A stretch of DNA of 64,000 nt from the NCBI GenBank assembly GCA_037447655.1, contig JBBHKE010000150.1:24055-88054 (forward strand), given 5' to 3'. Positions 1 to 11,618 of this stretch are shown here, piece by piece. The notes below the pieces were generated by a model. That model was not told the DNA's origin and did no database searches. It saw nothing but the letters and a program-made list of their open reading frames with translations. Every line of letters begins with the position of its first letter. Positions within the stretch are counted from its first letter, which is position 1. Source of the DNA: Zygnema cylindricum (lineage: Eukaryota; Streptophyta; Zygnematophyceae; Zygnematales; Zygnemataceae). The position numbers and the translations under genes were made by a program.

Positions 1-888
1 AAACTAAAAATGACCTAAAATACTGTTTCCAGGATTTTAGGGGGAGAGGGAGAGGGAGAGAGAGAGATAGAGAGGAAAAAAAAGAAAAAAAAAAGATAAC
101 AGCCTAAAATACTAAGAATTAATATATGGAGTAAAAATTAGAGTTTAACATTAGGGTTTACGATGAACGTATGTGCATAAGGAAGGTGAAACCCTAAAAG
201 ACTAAAAATAATGAAGGAGTCGTCAGAGTAACGTTTCTGAGATTTGAGACTTTATATTGAACTTGAAAAACGGTTCAGTTTGAAACGTGCGATAATTTCG
301 TGCGTATTCACGCACGAAACCGTACAATAGGTACAGTTTATCTAATATTCGGTTTTGGAGGCAGTTCTCCAGTTGCAGAGTCAGTTTCGGTAACCAAATC
401 TGAAATAGTGTTACATCATGCGAAGGGGGAAGGGGAATCATACACTATTTAGCGTGAATCTCCATGAAAAGACAGTTTCTCCGTCGAGCGTTCCGTTACA
501 GTCGAGGCACTAAAAAAGTAAAAAAGTAAAAAAGTAATAAATACTAGAAGAGTGCTATATTTGTGCGGATTCACGCACGAAATCGTGCGGTATTACGGTA
601 TTAGGATGGATCTCCATTTGGAGTCGGTTCTTCAGCTGCAGTTTCTTGGTTACATTTCGTACGTGAAGCTAAGAACAAAGAGACGGTTCAAAAAAGTACA
701 GTAAGGTATTGTACTTTGCAGTACAGTATTGTACTTTGGTACAATTTGGATGTTCTACGAAACTGTTATCTGATTTCGTTTCTAAAGAGGTATTTACGCG
801 ACAAGCAATCGGACTGTAAAAATAATAAATATATAAAAGTTTAATTTAAAATTTACAATATAATGTAAGTAAATAATGTCTGCCATCT
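1..888. other. Unassigned AT-rich DNA with a perfect hairpin
   Basis: No coding region is supported here; the open frames are short and have no recognisable domain. Positions 296-305 (TTTCGTGCGT) and 310-319 (ACGCACGAAA) form a perfect 10-bp stem with a 4-nt loop, and a degenerate version of the same inverted repeat lies at about 561-582. The first 90 bases include an AG-rich tract. I see nothing else. Confidence 0.5.
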
Positions 889-960
889 GGTTCCATGATC
901 TAGCGGTTATGATGTCAGACTCTGAATCTGAATGCCCGAGTTCAATTCTCGGTGGAACCT
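889..960 (+). tRNA. tRNA-Gln (anticodon CUG)
   Basis: The 72-nt sequence folds into a full cloverleaf. The acceptor stem is GGTTCCA (889-895) with TGGAACC (953-959), discriminator T960. The D stem is ATC/GAT (898-900, 911-913) with loop TAGCGGTTAT. The anticodon stem TCAGA/TCTGA (915-919, 927-931) encloses CTCTGAA, giving anticodon CTG at 922-924, which reads CAG (Gln). The T stem CCGAG/CTCGG (936-940, 948-952) closes a TTCAATT loop. Every stem is fully paired. The internal A and B boxes are present, although the B box has A where G is usual (GTTCAATTC). No run of four T follows within about 30 nt, so pol III termination is uncertain and a recent pseudogene is possible. Confidence 0.85.
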
Positions 961-2099
961 TCGTGCATCTAAACAAATTATTGGAATATTATTTCCCAAT
1001 TTCATAAAACCAAATGACGTTGCTTTATTATGATAATGTTCATCTATACTACGGTATAAATTACTGCTAGTTGACAAGTTGTCATTCTTCCGTGTTGTTT
1101 TGATGACAATGTACAAACATTCTTCATAATCACTATTATTCATGCAACATCCACATGGTATATTTGCAGTTTGCAATGTTTGTTCTCTATTGCTTTCATT
1201 ACACAACGAAGATTGAATCTTTTCCGATCATAAAATACATGTTAGGTTTAATCATGTATTGCATTAATAATATGATAGTTCATATGGAAGTGTCACTAAA
1301 CATATTTGCCTCATGTATAATACCTCAGTGGTGGTCAACACATTTTTACAAAATAACACATCGACACGTCAACATTAACAATTTTGCTAAAAACCAATAA
1401 TTTGATCATAAATTCGTTTTTATCACATGACGACTGAAAAATCAAATTTTGTTCAAAAAATATGAGAATCAATAAGGTTACACTAGACTCTGCAAACCTA
1501 ATAACGTAAGAAAAGCATGTCAGTTTGGAGTATATTTTACCCTCCGACTTAGCGCACAAGGTTGTCACGTTTGCAACTCGTAAACTACAAATATTTGTCG
1601 CGAAAAATGAAATGAAATTCTTGTCTTATAGTTTTCCGAGAAAAAACGTCGAGGCTTTCTAAAAATAAATTATGTTTCTCGAAAAACAAAAATGGGGAAA
1701 ATACCACTTTTATGCTCCAAAAAAGTGGTTTTAGGTACGTGTAGTTGGAAAATAAAGTATCTAAGCACCATCAAAAAGTTTGCAATTATCACAAAACGAA
1801 CAATGTCCTCAACAAAACCCAGCTGGGATTTTCATTGCGATATGTTAACACCCATTCCACTAATTCCACTAACAGTGTGGTTAAACTATAAGCGCTTTAT
1901 CTAATGAATACACACATTTTATTGCAAACAATTATCGTACAAAAAATTTAGCACTTAGCACACATGCCGAAATTGTGTTCTAGTGCGTACCGAAAAAAAA
2001 AACAATTTCATCAAGGTAAAGTAACACAAACGCCTAGCAACCATAGAAAACATGTCCAATGTAAGAGGTTACTGTTGTCTTTTTGGAAAGCTTTCAATC
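961..2099. other. No gene recognised
   Basis: Stops are frequent in all frames and the short open frames show no domain. The base composition is ordinary AT-rich intergenic DNA. Confidence 0.4.
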
Positions 2100-2240
2100 T
2101 CAGAGCAGCGCAGCTGCTTTACAGACAAAGCAGCACAGCTGCTATACAGACAGAGCAGCGCAGCTGCTATACAACAGAGCAGCTGCTATACAGATACAGT
2201 AGAGCAGCGCAGCAGCAAAGCAGCGCAGCAGACAGGACAA
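2100..2240. repeat. CAG/CTG-rich imperfect tandem repeat
   Basis: About five imperfect units of roughly 25-30 nt built from AGCAGCGCAGCTGCTATACAG. Each unit contains the palindrome CAGCTG. The overlapping translations (Gln/Ser/Ala rich) are by-products of the repeat. A similar CAGCGCAG vocabulary occurs in the family C LTRs (49.5 and 54.7 kb), so this may be an expanded LTR remnant; that link is inference. Confidence 0.6.
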
Positions 2241-2340
2241 GGCAACCACGATTATATTTGATATGGTCCGTACGGACAACGCAACGTCTGATATTCTTAA
2301 TGTGATTCTTTTTTTGCTAACAGATAGTCCTCAACAAGGT

Positions 2341-2425
2341 GTTTATTTCCTTTCCGGGAAGGAAGAGGAAGGAAGGGGAAGGGAGGGACGAGGACAAAGA
2401 GGTAAGGGGAGGTCAAGGAAGGGAG
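2341..2425. repeat. Purine-rich tract
   Basis: A G/A run (GGAAGGAAGAGG-like) on the + strand. It lies 200 bp before the pyrimidine tract that precedes the first copia LTR. Confidence 0.6.
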
Positions 2426-2619
2426 TAGAATGTTGGGAAACTCATAGAATCGTTAGCAAAACGAAGTTCCTAGATTTAATTTTTAATCAAAAAATTGAAA
2501 ACAAAATATAAAAAATAAAAATATAATCAAATTCTTTGAAAAAAAAAATGAAAAAGTATTCACTTCATTTTTAACACTTACATCATCCAAAACAAATTAG
2601 ACTCTCTTCATACTCATTT

Positions 2620-3159
2620 CATACCGCTCTCTTTTCCTCTCACTCTCCATTCTCTGCTTTCTCTCTCTTCTCCATCACCTTGTCTTCTTTTCAATATCCC
2701 TAATTCCACTAGCCGCTCCTCTCTCTTCACTCACCCTCTCTTTCCCTCCTCACCTCCCCACTCCACCTCTCCCTATCCACCCCCCCCCTCTCCCTCTTCT
2801 TTCCCTTCCTCTCCCTCCTCCCCACTTCCCCACCCACCTCCTTCTCCACCTCTCCCTCCTCCCCAACCAGTTCCTCCTCCCCCACCTCCCCCACCTTCCC
2901 CAACTCCACCACCTCACCACCCTCCTCCTCCTTTCCTACCTCCTCCCTTCCCTCTTTCCCCACACCACACCCTCCCCTCCCTCCCCTCCTCCCCACCTAC
3001 TCCCTTCCCTCCTCCCTTCCCTCCTCCCTTCCCTCCCCCCTTCCCTCCCTTCCCTCCTCCCTTCTCTCCCCCCTTCCCTCCTCCCTTTTCTCCTCCTTTC
3101 CCTCCCCCCTTCCCTCCTCCCTTCCCTCCTCCTTTCCCTTCTCCCTTCCCTCCTCCCTT
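2620..3159. repeat. Long polypyrimidine tract, (CCCTCCTTC)n-like
   Basis: More than 500 nt almost purely C and T on the + strand, built from units such as CTCCCTTCCCTC. It ends exactly at the first base of copia-A LTR1. Such homopurine-homopyrimidine DNA can form triplex structures. The predicted proteins on the minus strand (Glu/Gly/Arg rich) are artefacts. Confidence 0.9.
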
Positions 3160-3959
3160 TGTTGAATAGTAACTTCTATCTGTGAGAGAGGAAGTGAAAG
3201 TACTTGGAATATTTTATGCATTAGGCTTAGTAATACACACAAGAATTAGTCTTGCAGTAAAGATTGACCGTACAGAGAGGAAAACGTTTGATACATATTA
3301 GCGTTTGATAACAATTACCAAACCAACCGAAGTCAGTTATTGATGTGACCGGATGTGACCGGTGGAAAAGTCAACAGGCTATATTTCGGTTGGTCATGCT
3401 AATGGACTACGCGGGCCACACGCATATTCGTGGGATTGACTATTGGCGCGCGACAGTACATCCACGTGTACTGACCTTATCAGTTTTCAGAAAACCTAGT
3501 CGGTGAAATATTTGCGAACGTACGCTCAGGAAGATAGCGTGGTTGAATATAGAGTGGATCATGACTCATCCACCAAATTACAAACTAGGGTAAGGATTGG
3601 TTCAAGAGTAGTTAGGAGACCTTAGTATATAAAAGGAAAGACTCTTACTTCAAAATCATCACTTAGCATTAGACAGAATTACATTACGTTGTATTTTTGC
3701 TACTTTATGAATGGCAGAACTTTCTGTTCCATGATCCAAATGTAATGAAATTTTGCAGGAAGATTTGTGTTTGGTAAATTAATTATTTGTCAAAATTGAG
3801 AGCATTTGACTGAGTGGTTTGACTCTAGGCTTGAGTCAAAGTTTGCAGTCCAAAGTGTAGTCTAGTTAGAGTATTAACTACTGTAGAGTGTGGTAGAAGA
3901 AGACAGAATTGGGTAGCTTCACTGCTTGGATAACTCAGAATGGAAAATTATGAGTTTCA
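3160..3959 (+). repeat. Copia-A LTR1 (800 bp)
   Basis: Starts TGTTGAATAG, the same boundary that follows the polypurine tract at the other two LTRs, and ends TTTCA directly before the primer binding site. A TATA box (TATATAAAAGG, 3626-3636) is the likely promoter core. The gag ATG is at 3940-3942, so the last 20 nt of the LTR are coding (M-E-N-Y-E-F plus two thirds of a Gln codon). The flank is the CT tract. Confidence 0.85.
3626..3636 (+). promoter_or_regulatory. TATA box of copia-A LTR1
   Basis: TATATAAAAGG is conserved in LTR2 (about 8413), LTR3 (about 11881) and the LTR piece at 12980. Transcription would start about 30 nt downstream, leaving a leader of roughly 280 nt before the gag ATG. 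Confidence 0.65.
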
Positions 3960-4846
3960 GGTTATGGGCCCATGCCCAAAGATACCTGTCTTCAATGGAA
4001 CCAAGTACATATACTGGCGCGTACTTGTGGCCGGATACTTGGAGGAAAAAGGACTCCTACACATGGTCCACAACTCTTTCTCACGACCGGCAAAACCAAC
4101 GGTTGAAGAGGAGGTTGGACAGCAGACTGCAGCAAAAGGGAAGGCTCAAGCATCCTCTGCATCTACTAGTGACGTAGCGTTAGTAAACATAAAAGTGAGA
4201 AACATTTTATTTGCATGCATCAGTGAAGATATAGTTGTAACATGCATGAGGTTTTCACAGGCAGCAGAGGTAGGTATGGAAAGAGCTAGAAGAAACCTAT
4301 CAAATCTCATCTCTACATCAACAGACTTTGATTGATCAAGAGATTAGTAGGTATAGCTATAATGGAGGATGTATCATAGACTATGCTAACGGATTTCAAC
4401 GCTTGTACACTAAAGCAGCTGGAACAGGGAGAGTATATCCCGTTCATGAGCAAGTGTTATAGTTAGTGTGCAGGCTACCTGTAGAATACGAAATGTGTTG
4501 CAGCAGTTGCAGACAAAAGATAGCAATACTTGGAAGTGGTCATAAGCACTAGGCCTAATCCTAGTAGAAGAATCTAATATTAAGATTATGGGAGGGGGTG
4601 GAACTCAAACTCAAGCACTTAATACACAAAACAAGAAGAAATGGCAAACTAACCCTGGGGGTGGAAGCAATGCAAATGGAAAATCCAAATTTCCATGTTT
4701 TATGTGCGGAAAATTAGGACATTGGAAGTCTGAGTGTCCAATGAGGCGATCAGTTGGAGAAAACGGAAGACCTCAGAAAGAGATCCTACTTACTGAAAAG
4801 GAGGAAGTTACTAAAACCGAAATTGCTAATTATCCGTCAAACCTCT
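3940..4846 (+). pseudogene. Copia-A copy 1 gag, frameshifted
   Basis: Copia gag polyprotein (capsid and nucleocapsid). It starts in the LTR with M-E-N-Y-E-F-Q-V-M-G-P and the family-typical VFNGTKYIYW stretch. A 4-nt insertion near 4266 (AGAGGTAGGTATGG versus AGAGGAATGG in copy 3) breaks the frame, so the first open part ends at 4335. The C-terminal part resumes in another frame and carries an intact CCHC knuckle CFMCGKLGHWKSEC at about 4696-4737. Copy 2 shares the insertion. The protein cannot be made in one piece. Confidence 0.85.
3960..3974 (+). other. Primer binding site inside gag (initiator tRNA-Met half)
   Basis: GGTTATGGGCCCA follows the LTR with no gap. Its first 13 nt are the reverse complement of the conserved anticodon-arm segment TGGGCCCATAACC of eukaryotic initiator tRNA-Met. 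This matches the half-tRNA priming known for Drosophila copia. The site is translated as part of gag (V-M-G-P). Confidence 0.85.
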
Positions 4847-4881
4847 AGTGTTTCAGTACCATCACAGAAAACAACAAGGTG

Positions 4882-6181
4882 GAGTGGATAATGGACTAGG
4901 TGGAGTGGATAATGGACTCGCGAGCTTCCATGCATATTTGCAAAGATCAAGAACAGTTCATATCCCTCGAAAATATATCCCCTATCAAATTTTTTTGTGG
5001 AAATGGAACTACAGATATTGCCAAACAGAAAGGAAAAGTAATTTTGTCAGCTAAGATAGGAAAAGAAGTATTTTCTAGGATGCTTGAGAATGTATTATTT
5101 GTTCCAGATTTCAAAAGAAATCTATTCTCTACATCTCTAGCTGTAAAAAAGGGATACAGAATAGTTATGGAGGGAAACAAACAGATAGTAAGCAAAGATG
5201 GAAAAGATATCTTAGAAAGAGAAATAGGATACAACAACATGTTCAGAATAACACTTGGAGATAATATGAAAAATTCGTATGGCCTGTATACTCATGTTAT
5301 GTCAGAAATGGAACTGTGGCATAAAATAATGGGTCACACTAATTATGAAAAACTAGAAAAAATGTGGAAACAAGGAGTAGTCAAAGGATTACACACTTCT
5401 TTTTCCAAATGTTGCAAGCACTAGAGCAAAAAAAGTCTTAGAAGTGATTCACTCACATATATGGGGGCCAGCCAAGAAGGAGTCATTAGGAAGGAAAAGA
5501 TTTATGATAACATTCACTGACGATTGGTCCAAGTATTCTACAGTATACTTTATAAAACATAAATCTGAAGCTTTTGGAGTTTTCAGAAAGTATAAAGCAC
5601 GATGCGAGAAACAACAAGGACGACCAATACTTGAGCTGAGAACTGATAATGGTGGAGAAATTTGTCTACGGAATTTCAAGAGTTTCTAAAAACGGAAGGG
5701 ATACATCATCAACTAACTGTACCATATTTACTAGCACAGAATGGCATTGCAGAAAAGATTAAATCAGACTCTTGCCGAGAGTGCTATTAGTATGATGGCA
5801 ATTCAAGGAGTGGATCTCAAATTTTGGGTTGAAGCACTTAACTGTGCAAATCCTATCAAAAATAGAGTGAGTACTTCAGCAAACCCTGAAGGAAAAACAC
5901 CATTTGAATTATGGTATGGTAGAATCCCAGATGTACATCATTTCAAAGTATTTGGAAGTAGAGAATTTAGTTTAAGTAATGACAGGACAAAATGGAATAT
6001 GGAACCAAAAGGAGTTCAAGGTATCCTTTTAAGATATGATGATGAAACAAAATGTAATCAAATTTATGATCTAGACACTCAAGTAGTAAAAGCAGCCAGA
6101 AATATCTTAGTAAAAGATGAAGGACAGTCAGTTGACCCATTTAGTGAGAACAATCAGAATCCAGTCCAAGAATATATTTAC
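4882..6181 (+). pseudogene. Copia-A copy 1 protease-integrase region
   Basis: Protease: M-D-S-R-A-S-M-H-I-C at about 4912 keeps the Asp of D-S/T-G but has Arg for Gly. A 21-nt direct repeat just upstream puts a TAG in the linker. A GAG-pre-integrase segment follows (LWHKIMGH with paired His; the later Cys pair is damaged). The integrase core at 5444-5689 has IHSHIWGP, where the first catalytic Asp is His (copy 2 keeps Asp), and RTDNGGE with the second Asp. A 1-nt insertion at about 5752 (GCAGAAAAG versus GCAGAAAG) shifts frame at the catalytic Glu. The C-terminal part continues to 6181 (LKFWVEALNCANPIKNRV, GRIPDVHHFKVFGS). Decayed and inactive. Confidence 0.85.
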
Positions 6182-7946
6182 TAGATCTAGACCAAGAAAA
6201 AATAAAACTAAAGGAAAGGAAATATTAGAGACAACAGATGAGGAAGAGAATATTGTCCGAGAAATAGTGAGTAAACCAAAAGAAAGAATTTACACACGAC
6301 CATCTATTTTTGCATCGGAATTTCCCAAAGGAAGACGAACTAGCTCAAGGAATAAAGATGTAAATATAGCATATGCTTTTTCTTCTCAATGTGGAGAACC
6401 TCTCACGTATCAAGACGCACTTAATTGTAAAGATAGTGAGAGATGGAAAGAGGCCATCAATGAGGAGATGATTTCTATCACGTCCGCTCAAATGTGGGAA
6501 TTAATAGAATTACTAGCAGAGAGAAAAGCCATTGGATGTAAGTGGGTATTTAAAAAAAAATTAACCCTAATAATACCATAGAAAGATTTTTAAAGCTAGG
6601 TTTTTTGCAAAGGGATAAACTAAGAAAGAATGAATAGATTTTACCGAGACCTTTTCACCAGTCGTCTGATTCCCATCTGTGAGGATATTACTTAGCATAG
6701 CTGCCTCAGAAAACATGGAGGTCCATCAAATAGACGTTAAGACTGCTTTTCTAAATGGTGAAATTGAAGAGAAAATCTACATGCAACAACCAGAAGGTTT
6801 TATAGAATCACAAAAAGAAAAGTTAGTGTTTAAATTGGTTAAAGCTTTGTATGGGTTAAAGCAAGATCCCCGACAGTGGAACTTAAAATTGGATCAGTTT
6901 CTAACAAAACTTGGATACAAGAGAATAAGTTCAGATCACTCGATCTATATTATACCAGACAAAAATGGAAGGATTATCTACATTGCAGTATATGTAGATG
7001 ACTTACTAATAATCTCTAAGTCCAAAGAAAGGATTAGTGAACTTAAGGAACAAATGAACATGGAGTTCGACATGAACGACTTAGGGGAGGCTAAGTATAT
7101 CTTAGGGATACAAGTCCAAAGAGATATAGATGAGGGAATAATTAAACTGACACAAAAGGAAACAATAGGCAACATGTCGATGAAATTTCAACTTGAGGAA
7201 GCGAATGGGTGTTTAACACCATTAGACACGAAGAAAATGGAATAGGCATTAGAGGAAGATATAAGAGAGGAGACTAAACTCACTATGCCATATCGAGAAG
7301 TAGTTAGTAGTCTCATATATTTCATGAATTGTTCTTGTCCCGACATTGCAGTAGCTGTAGGAATATTGAGCAAAAAACTTCAAAACCCTACAAAAACCGA
7401 TTAGGAGATGGCCAAACGCATCCTACAATACTTGAAAGGAGCCCGCGAGCTATTGCTACATCTAGGAGGGGAGGAAGTTTCCATCAATACGTGGAGTGAT
7501 GCTAGTTACGGAGATGACATTACTCGAAAGTCAACATCATGCTATGTACTACAGATTGGAGGAGGAACTTGCTGCTGGAGCAGTAAGCTTCAGAAAGTCA
7601 CCGCACAATCTACAATGGAATCAGAATTCCTTGTAATTAGCATGGCTGCCAAACAAATTATATGGGTAAGGTATTTGTTACAGGAATTAGGATATATGCA
7701 AAGAATCCTTAAATATTGTTTTGTGATAACCAAGCAGCTATAACAATCGCACAAAACCGAGAACATCACTTTAAAAGTAAACACATTGATATAAGATTGG
7801 AATTTGTAAGGGAGAATATCCAAAATAGAGTAATTCAGATGCAACATTTACTTGACTCTCTTATGGTCGGAGATATGTTGACAAAAGCGTCACCTTCTCC
7901 TAAATTTACCTTTTATAGAGAAGCTAACAAGCTTATAGGAGGATAA
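6182..7946 (+). pseudogene. Copia-A copy 1 reverse transcriptase-RNase H
   Basis: RVT_2-type reverse transcriptase: the N-terminal part W-E-L-I-E-L and CKWVFKKK at about 6530, then 6679-7245 with VHQIDVKTAFLNGEIEEKIY, LYGLKQDPRQWNLKLDQF and the catalytic IAVYVDDLLI. Stops and shifts occur near 6580 and 7245 (GAG to TAG relative to copy 2). RNase H spans 7408-7946: SDASYGDD, CCWSSKLQKVTAQSTMESEF, CDNQAAI and SKHIDIRLEFVRE, with a 1-nt shift near 7716. The polypurine tract TTAAGGGGAG (7958-7967) directly precedes LTR2. Confidence 0.9.
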
Positions 7947-7967
7947 TGAGATAGAAGTTAAGGGGAG

Positions 7968-8747
7968 TGTTCAATAGTAACTTCTATCCGTGTGAGATGA
8001 AGTGAAAGTACTTGGATATTTTCGGCATTAGGCTTAGTTATACACACAAGAATTAGTCTTGCAGTAAAGATTGACCGTACAAAGAGGAAAACGTTTGATA
8101 CATATTAGCGTCTGATAGCAATTACCAAATCAACCGAAGTCAGTTATTGATGTGACCGGTGGAAAAGTCAAAAGGCTATATTTCGGTTGGTCACGCTAAT
8201 GGACTACGGGGACCACACGAATATTCGTGAGAGTTGACTATTGGCGCGGGAGAGTACATCCACGTCATCAGTTTTCAGAAAACCTAGTCGGTGAAATATT
8301 TGCGAACGTACGCTCTGGAAGATAGCGTGGTTGAATATAGAGTGGATCATGACTCAACCACCAAATTACAAACTAGGGTAAGGATTGGTTCAGAAGTAGT
8401 TAGGAGACCTTAGTATATAAAAGGAAAGACTCTTACTTCAAAATCATCACTTAACATTAGACAGAATTACATTACGTTATATTTTTGCTACTTTATGAAT
8501 GGCAGAACTTTCTGTTCCATGATCCAAATGTCATGAAATTTTGCAAGAAGATTTGTGTTTGGTAAATTAATTATTTGTCAAAATTGAGAGCATTTGACTG
8601 AGTGGTTTGACTCTAGTCTTGAGTCAAAGTTTGCAGTCCAGAGTGTAGTCTAGTTAGAGTATTAACTACTGTAGAGTGTGGTAGAAGAAGACAGAATTGG
8701 GTAGCTTCACTGCCTGAATAGCTCAGAATGGAAAATTATGAGTTTCA
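7968..8747 (+). repeat. Copia-A LTR2 (780 bp), shared by copies 1 and 2
   Basis: Starts TGTTCAATAG after the polypurine tract and ends TTTCA before GGTTATGGGCCCA. It is very similar to LTR1, differing by small deletions (for example within the TGTGACCGG duplication). It carries the gag ATG of copy 2 at 8728. Confidence 0.85.
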
Positions 8748-9640
8748 GGTTATGGGCCCATGCCCAAAGATACCTGTCTTCAATGGAACCAAGTACATAT
8801 ACTGGCGCGTACTTGTGGCCGGATACTTGGAGGAAAAAGGACTCCTACACATGGTCCACAACTCTTTCTCACGACCGGCAAAACCAACGGTTGAAGAGGA
8901 GGTTGGACAGCAGACTGCAGCAAAAGGGAAGGCTCAAGCATCCTCTGCATCTACTAGTGACGTAGCGTTAGTAAACATAAAAGTGAGAAACATTTTATTT
9001 GCATGCATCAGTGAAGATATAGTTGTAACATGCATGAGGTTTTCACAGGCAGCAGAGGTAGGTATGGAAAGAGCTAGAAGAAACCTATCAAATCTCATCT
9101 CTACATCAACAGACTTTGATTGATCAAGAGATTAGTAGGTATAGCTATAATGGAGGATGTATCATAGACTATGCTAACGGATTTCAACGCTTGTACACTA
9201 AAGCAGCTGGAACAGGGAGAGTATATCCCGTTCATGAGCAAGTGTTATAGTTAGTGTGCAGGCTACCTGTAGAATACGAAATGTGTTGCAGCAGTTGCAG
9301 ACAAAAGATAGCAGTACTTGGAAGTGGTCATAAGCACTAGGCCTAATCCTAGTAGAAGAATCTAATATTAAGATTATGGGAGGGGGTGGAACTCAAACTC
9401 AAGCACTTAATACACAAAACAAGAAGAAATGGCAAACTAACCCTGGGGGTGGAAGCAATGCAAATGGAAAATCCAAATTTCCATGTTTTATGTGCGGAAA
9501 ATTAGGACATTGGAAGTCTGAGTGTCCAATGAGGTGATCAGTTGGAGAAAACGGAAGACCTCAGAAAGAGATCCTACTTACTGAAAAGGAGGAAGTTACT
9601 AAAACCGAAATTGCTGTTTATCCGTCAAACCTCTACTGTT
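8728..9640 (+). pseudogene. Copia-A copy 2 gag
   Basis: Nearly identical to copy 1, including the 4-nt insertion, so it is frameshifted at the same point (first segment ends at 9123). The CCHC knuckle survives at about 9484. A CGA to TGA change right after it (CPMR then stop) adds a nonsense codon absent from copy 1. Confidence 0.85.
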
Positions 9641-9669
9641 TCAGTACCATCACAGAAAACAACAAGGTG

Positions 9670-10770
9670 GAGTGGATAATGGACTAGGTGGAGTGGATAA
9701 TGGACTCGCGAGCGTCCATGCATATTTGCAAAGATCAAGAACAGTTCATATCCCTCAAAAATATATCCCCTATCAAATTTTTTTGTGGAAATGGAACTAC
9801 AGATATTGCCAAACAGAAAGGAAAAGTAATTTTGTCAGCTAAGATAGGAAAAGAAGTATTTTCTAGGATGCTTGAGAATGTATTATTTGTTCCAGATTTC
9901 AAAAGAAATTTATTCTCTACATCTCTAGCTGTAAAAAAGGGATACAGAATAGTTATGGAGGGAAACAAACAGATAGTAAGCAAAGATGGAAAAGATATCT
10001 TAGAAAGAGAAATAGGATACAACAACATGTTCAGAATAACACTTGGAGATAATATGAAAAATTCGTATGGCCTGTATACGCATGTTATGTCAGAAATGGA
10101 ACTGTGGCATAAAATAATGGGTCACACTAATTATGAAAAACTAGAAAAAATGTGGAAACAAGGAGTAGTCAAAGGATTACACACTTCTTTTTCCAAATGT
10201 TGCAAGCACTAGAGCAAAAACAGTCTTAGAAGTGATTCACTCAGATATATGGGGGCCAGCCAAGAAGGAGTCATTAGGAAGGAAAAGATTTATGATAACA
10301 TTCACTGACGATTGGTCCAAGTATTCTACAGTATACTTTATAAAACATAAATCTGAAGCTTTTGGAGTTTTCAGAAAGTATAAAGCACGATGCGAGAAAC
10401 AACAAGGACGACCAATACTTGAGCTGAGAACTGATAATGGTGGAGAAATTTGTCTACGGAATTTCAAGAGTTTCTAAAAACGGAAGGGATACATCATCAA
10501 CTAACTGTACCATATTTACTAGCACAGAATGGCATTGCAGAAAGATTAAATCAGACTCTTGCCGAGAGTGCTATTAGTATGATGGCAATTCAAGGAGTGG
10601 ATCTCAAATTTTGGGTAAAAGCACTTAACTGTGCAAATCCTATCAAAAATAGAGTGAGTACTTCAGCAAACCCTGAAGGAAAAACACCATTTGAATTATG
10701 GTATGGTAGAATCCCAGATGTACATCATTTCAAAGTATTTGGAAGTAGAGAATTTAGTTTAAAGTCCAAA
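9670..10770 (+). pseudogene. Copia-A copy 2 protease-integrase, 3' truncated
   Basis: The same D-S-R protease variant and GAG-pre-integrase as copy 1. The integrase keeps all three catalytic acidic residues: HSDIWGP, RTDNGGE, and NGIAERLNQT at about 10535. A stop still separates 10212 from 10232 and a frameshift lies near 10460. At about 10760 the sequence jumps (GSREFSL to KSKEIE) into the end of the reverse transcriptase. Confidence 0.85.
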
Positions 10771-11592
10771 GAGATAGAGATGAAGGAATTATTAAACTGA
10801 CACAAAAGGAAGCAATAAGCGACATGTTGAAGAAATTTGGACTTGAGGAAGCGAATGGGTGTTTAACACCATTAGACACGAAGAAAATGGAAGAGGCATT
10901 AGAGGAAGATATAAGAGAGGAGACTAAACTCACTATACCATATCGAGAAGTAGTTGGTAGTCACATATATTTCATGAATTGTACCCGTCCCGACATTGCA
11001 GTAGCTGTAGGAATACTGAGCAGAAAACTTTAAAACCCTACAAAAACCGATTGGGAGATGGCCAAACGCGTCCTACGATACTTGAAAGGAACCCAGGAGT
11101 TATGGCTACAACTAAAAGGGGAGGAAGTTTCCCTCAATTCGTGGAGTCATGCTAGTTACGGAGATGACATTACTCGGAAGTCAACATCAGGCTATGTACT
11201 ACATATTGGAGGAGGAACTTGCTGTTGGAGCAGTAAGCTTCAGAAGGTCACCGCACAATCTACAATGGAATCAGAATTCCTAGCAATTAGCATGGCTGTC
11301 AAAGAAATAATATGGGTAAGGTCTTTGTTACACGAATTAAGATATATGCAAAAAAATCCTCAGATATTGTTTTGTGATAACGTAGCAACTATAACAATCG
11401 CACAAAACCCAAAACATCACTTTAAAAGTAAACACATTGATATAAGATTGGGATTTGTAAGGCAGAATATCCAGAATAGAGTAATTTAGATGCAACATTT
11501 ACCTCACTCTCTTATGGTCGCAGACATGTTGACAAAAGCAATTCTTTCTCCTAAACTTACCTTTTGTAGAGAAGCTTGCAAGCTTATAGGAG
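10771..11592 (+). pseudogene. Copia-A copy 2 reverse transcriptase tail and RNase H
   Basis: After the 1.14-kb deletion only the end of the RT remains (LGLEEANGCLTPLDTKKMEEA). A nearly complete RNase H follows: SHASYGDD (first Asp to His), CCWSSKLQKVTAQSTMESEF, FCDNVATI and KSKHIDIRLGFVRQN. The polypurine tract TTAAGAGGAG precedes LTR3. No catalytic YVDD remains. Confidence 0.85.
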
Positions 11593-11618
11593 GATAATGA
11601 GATAGAAGTTAAGAGGAG

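Noticed and set aside
2727-3242. Glu/Gly/Arg-rich minus-strand proteins
   Set aside because: Translations of a polypyrimidine tract, running into LTR sequence.
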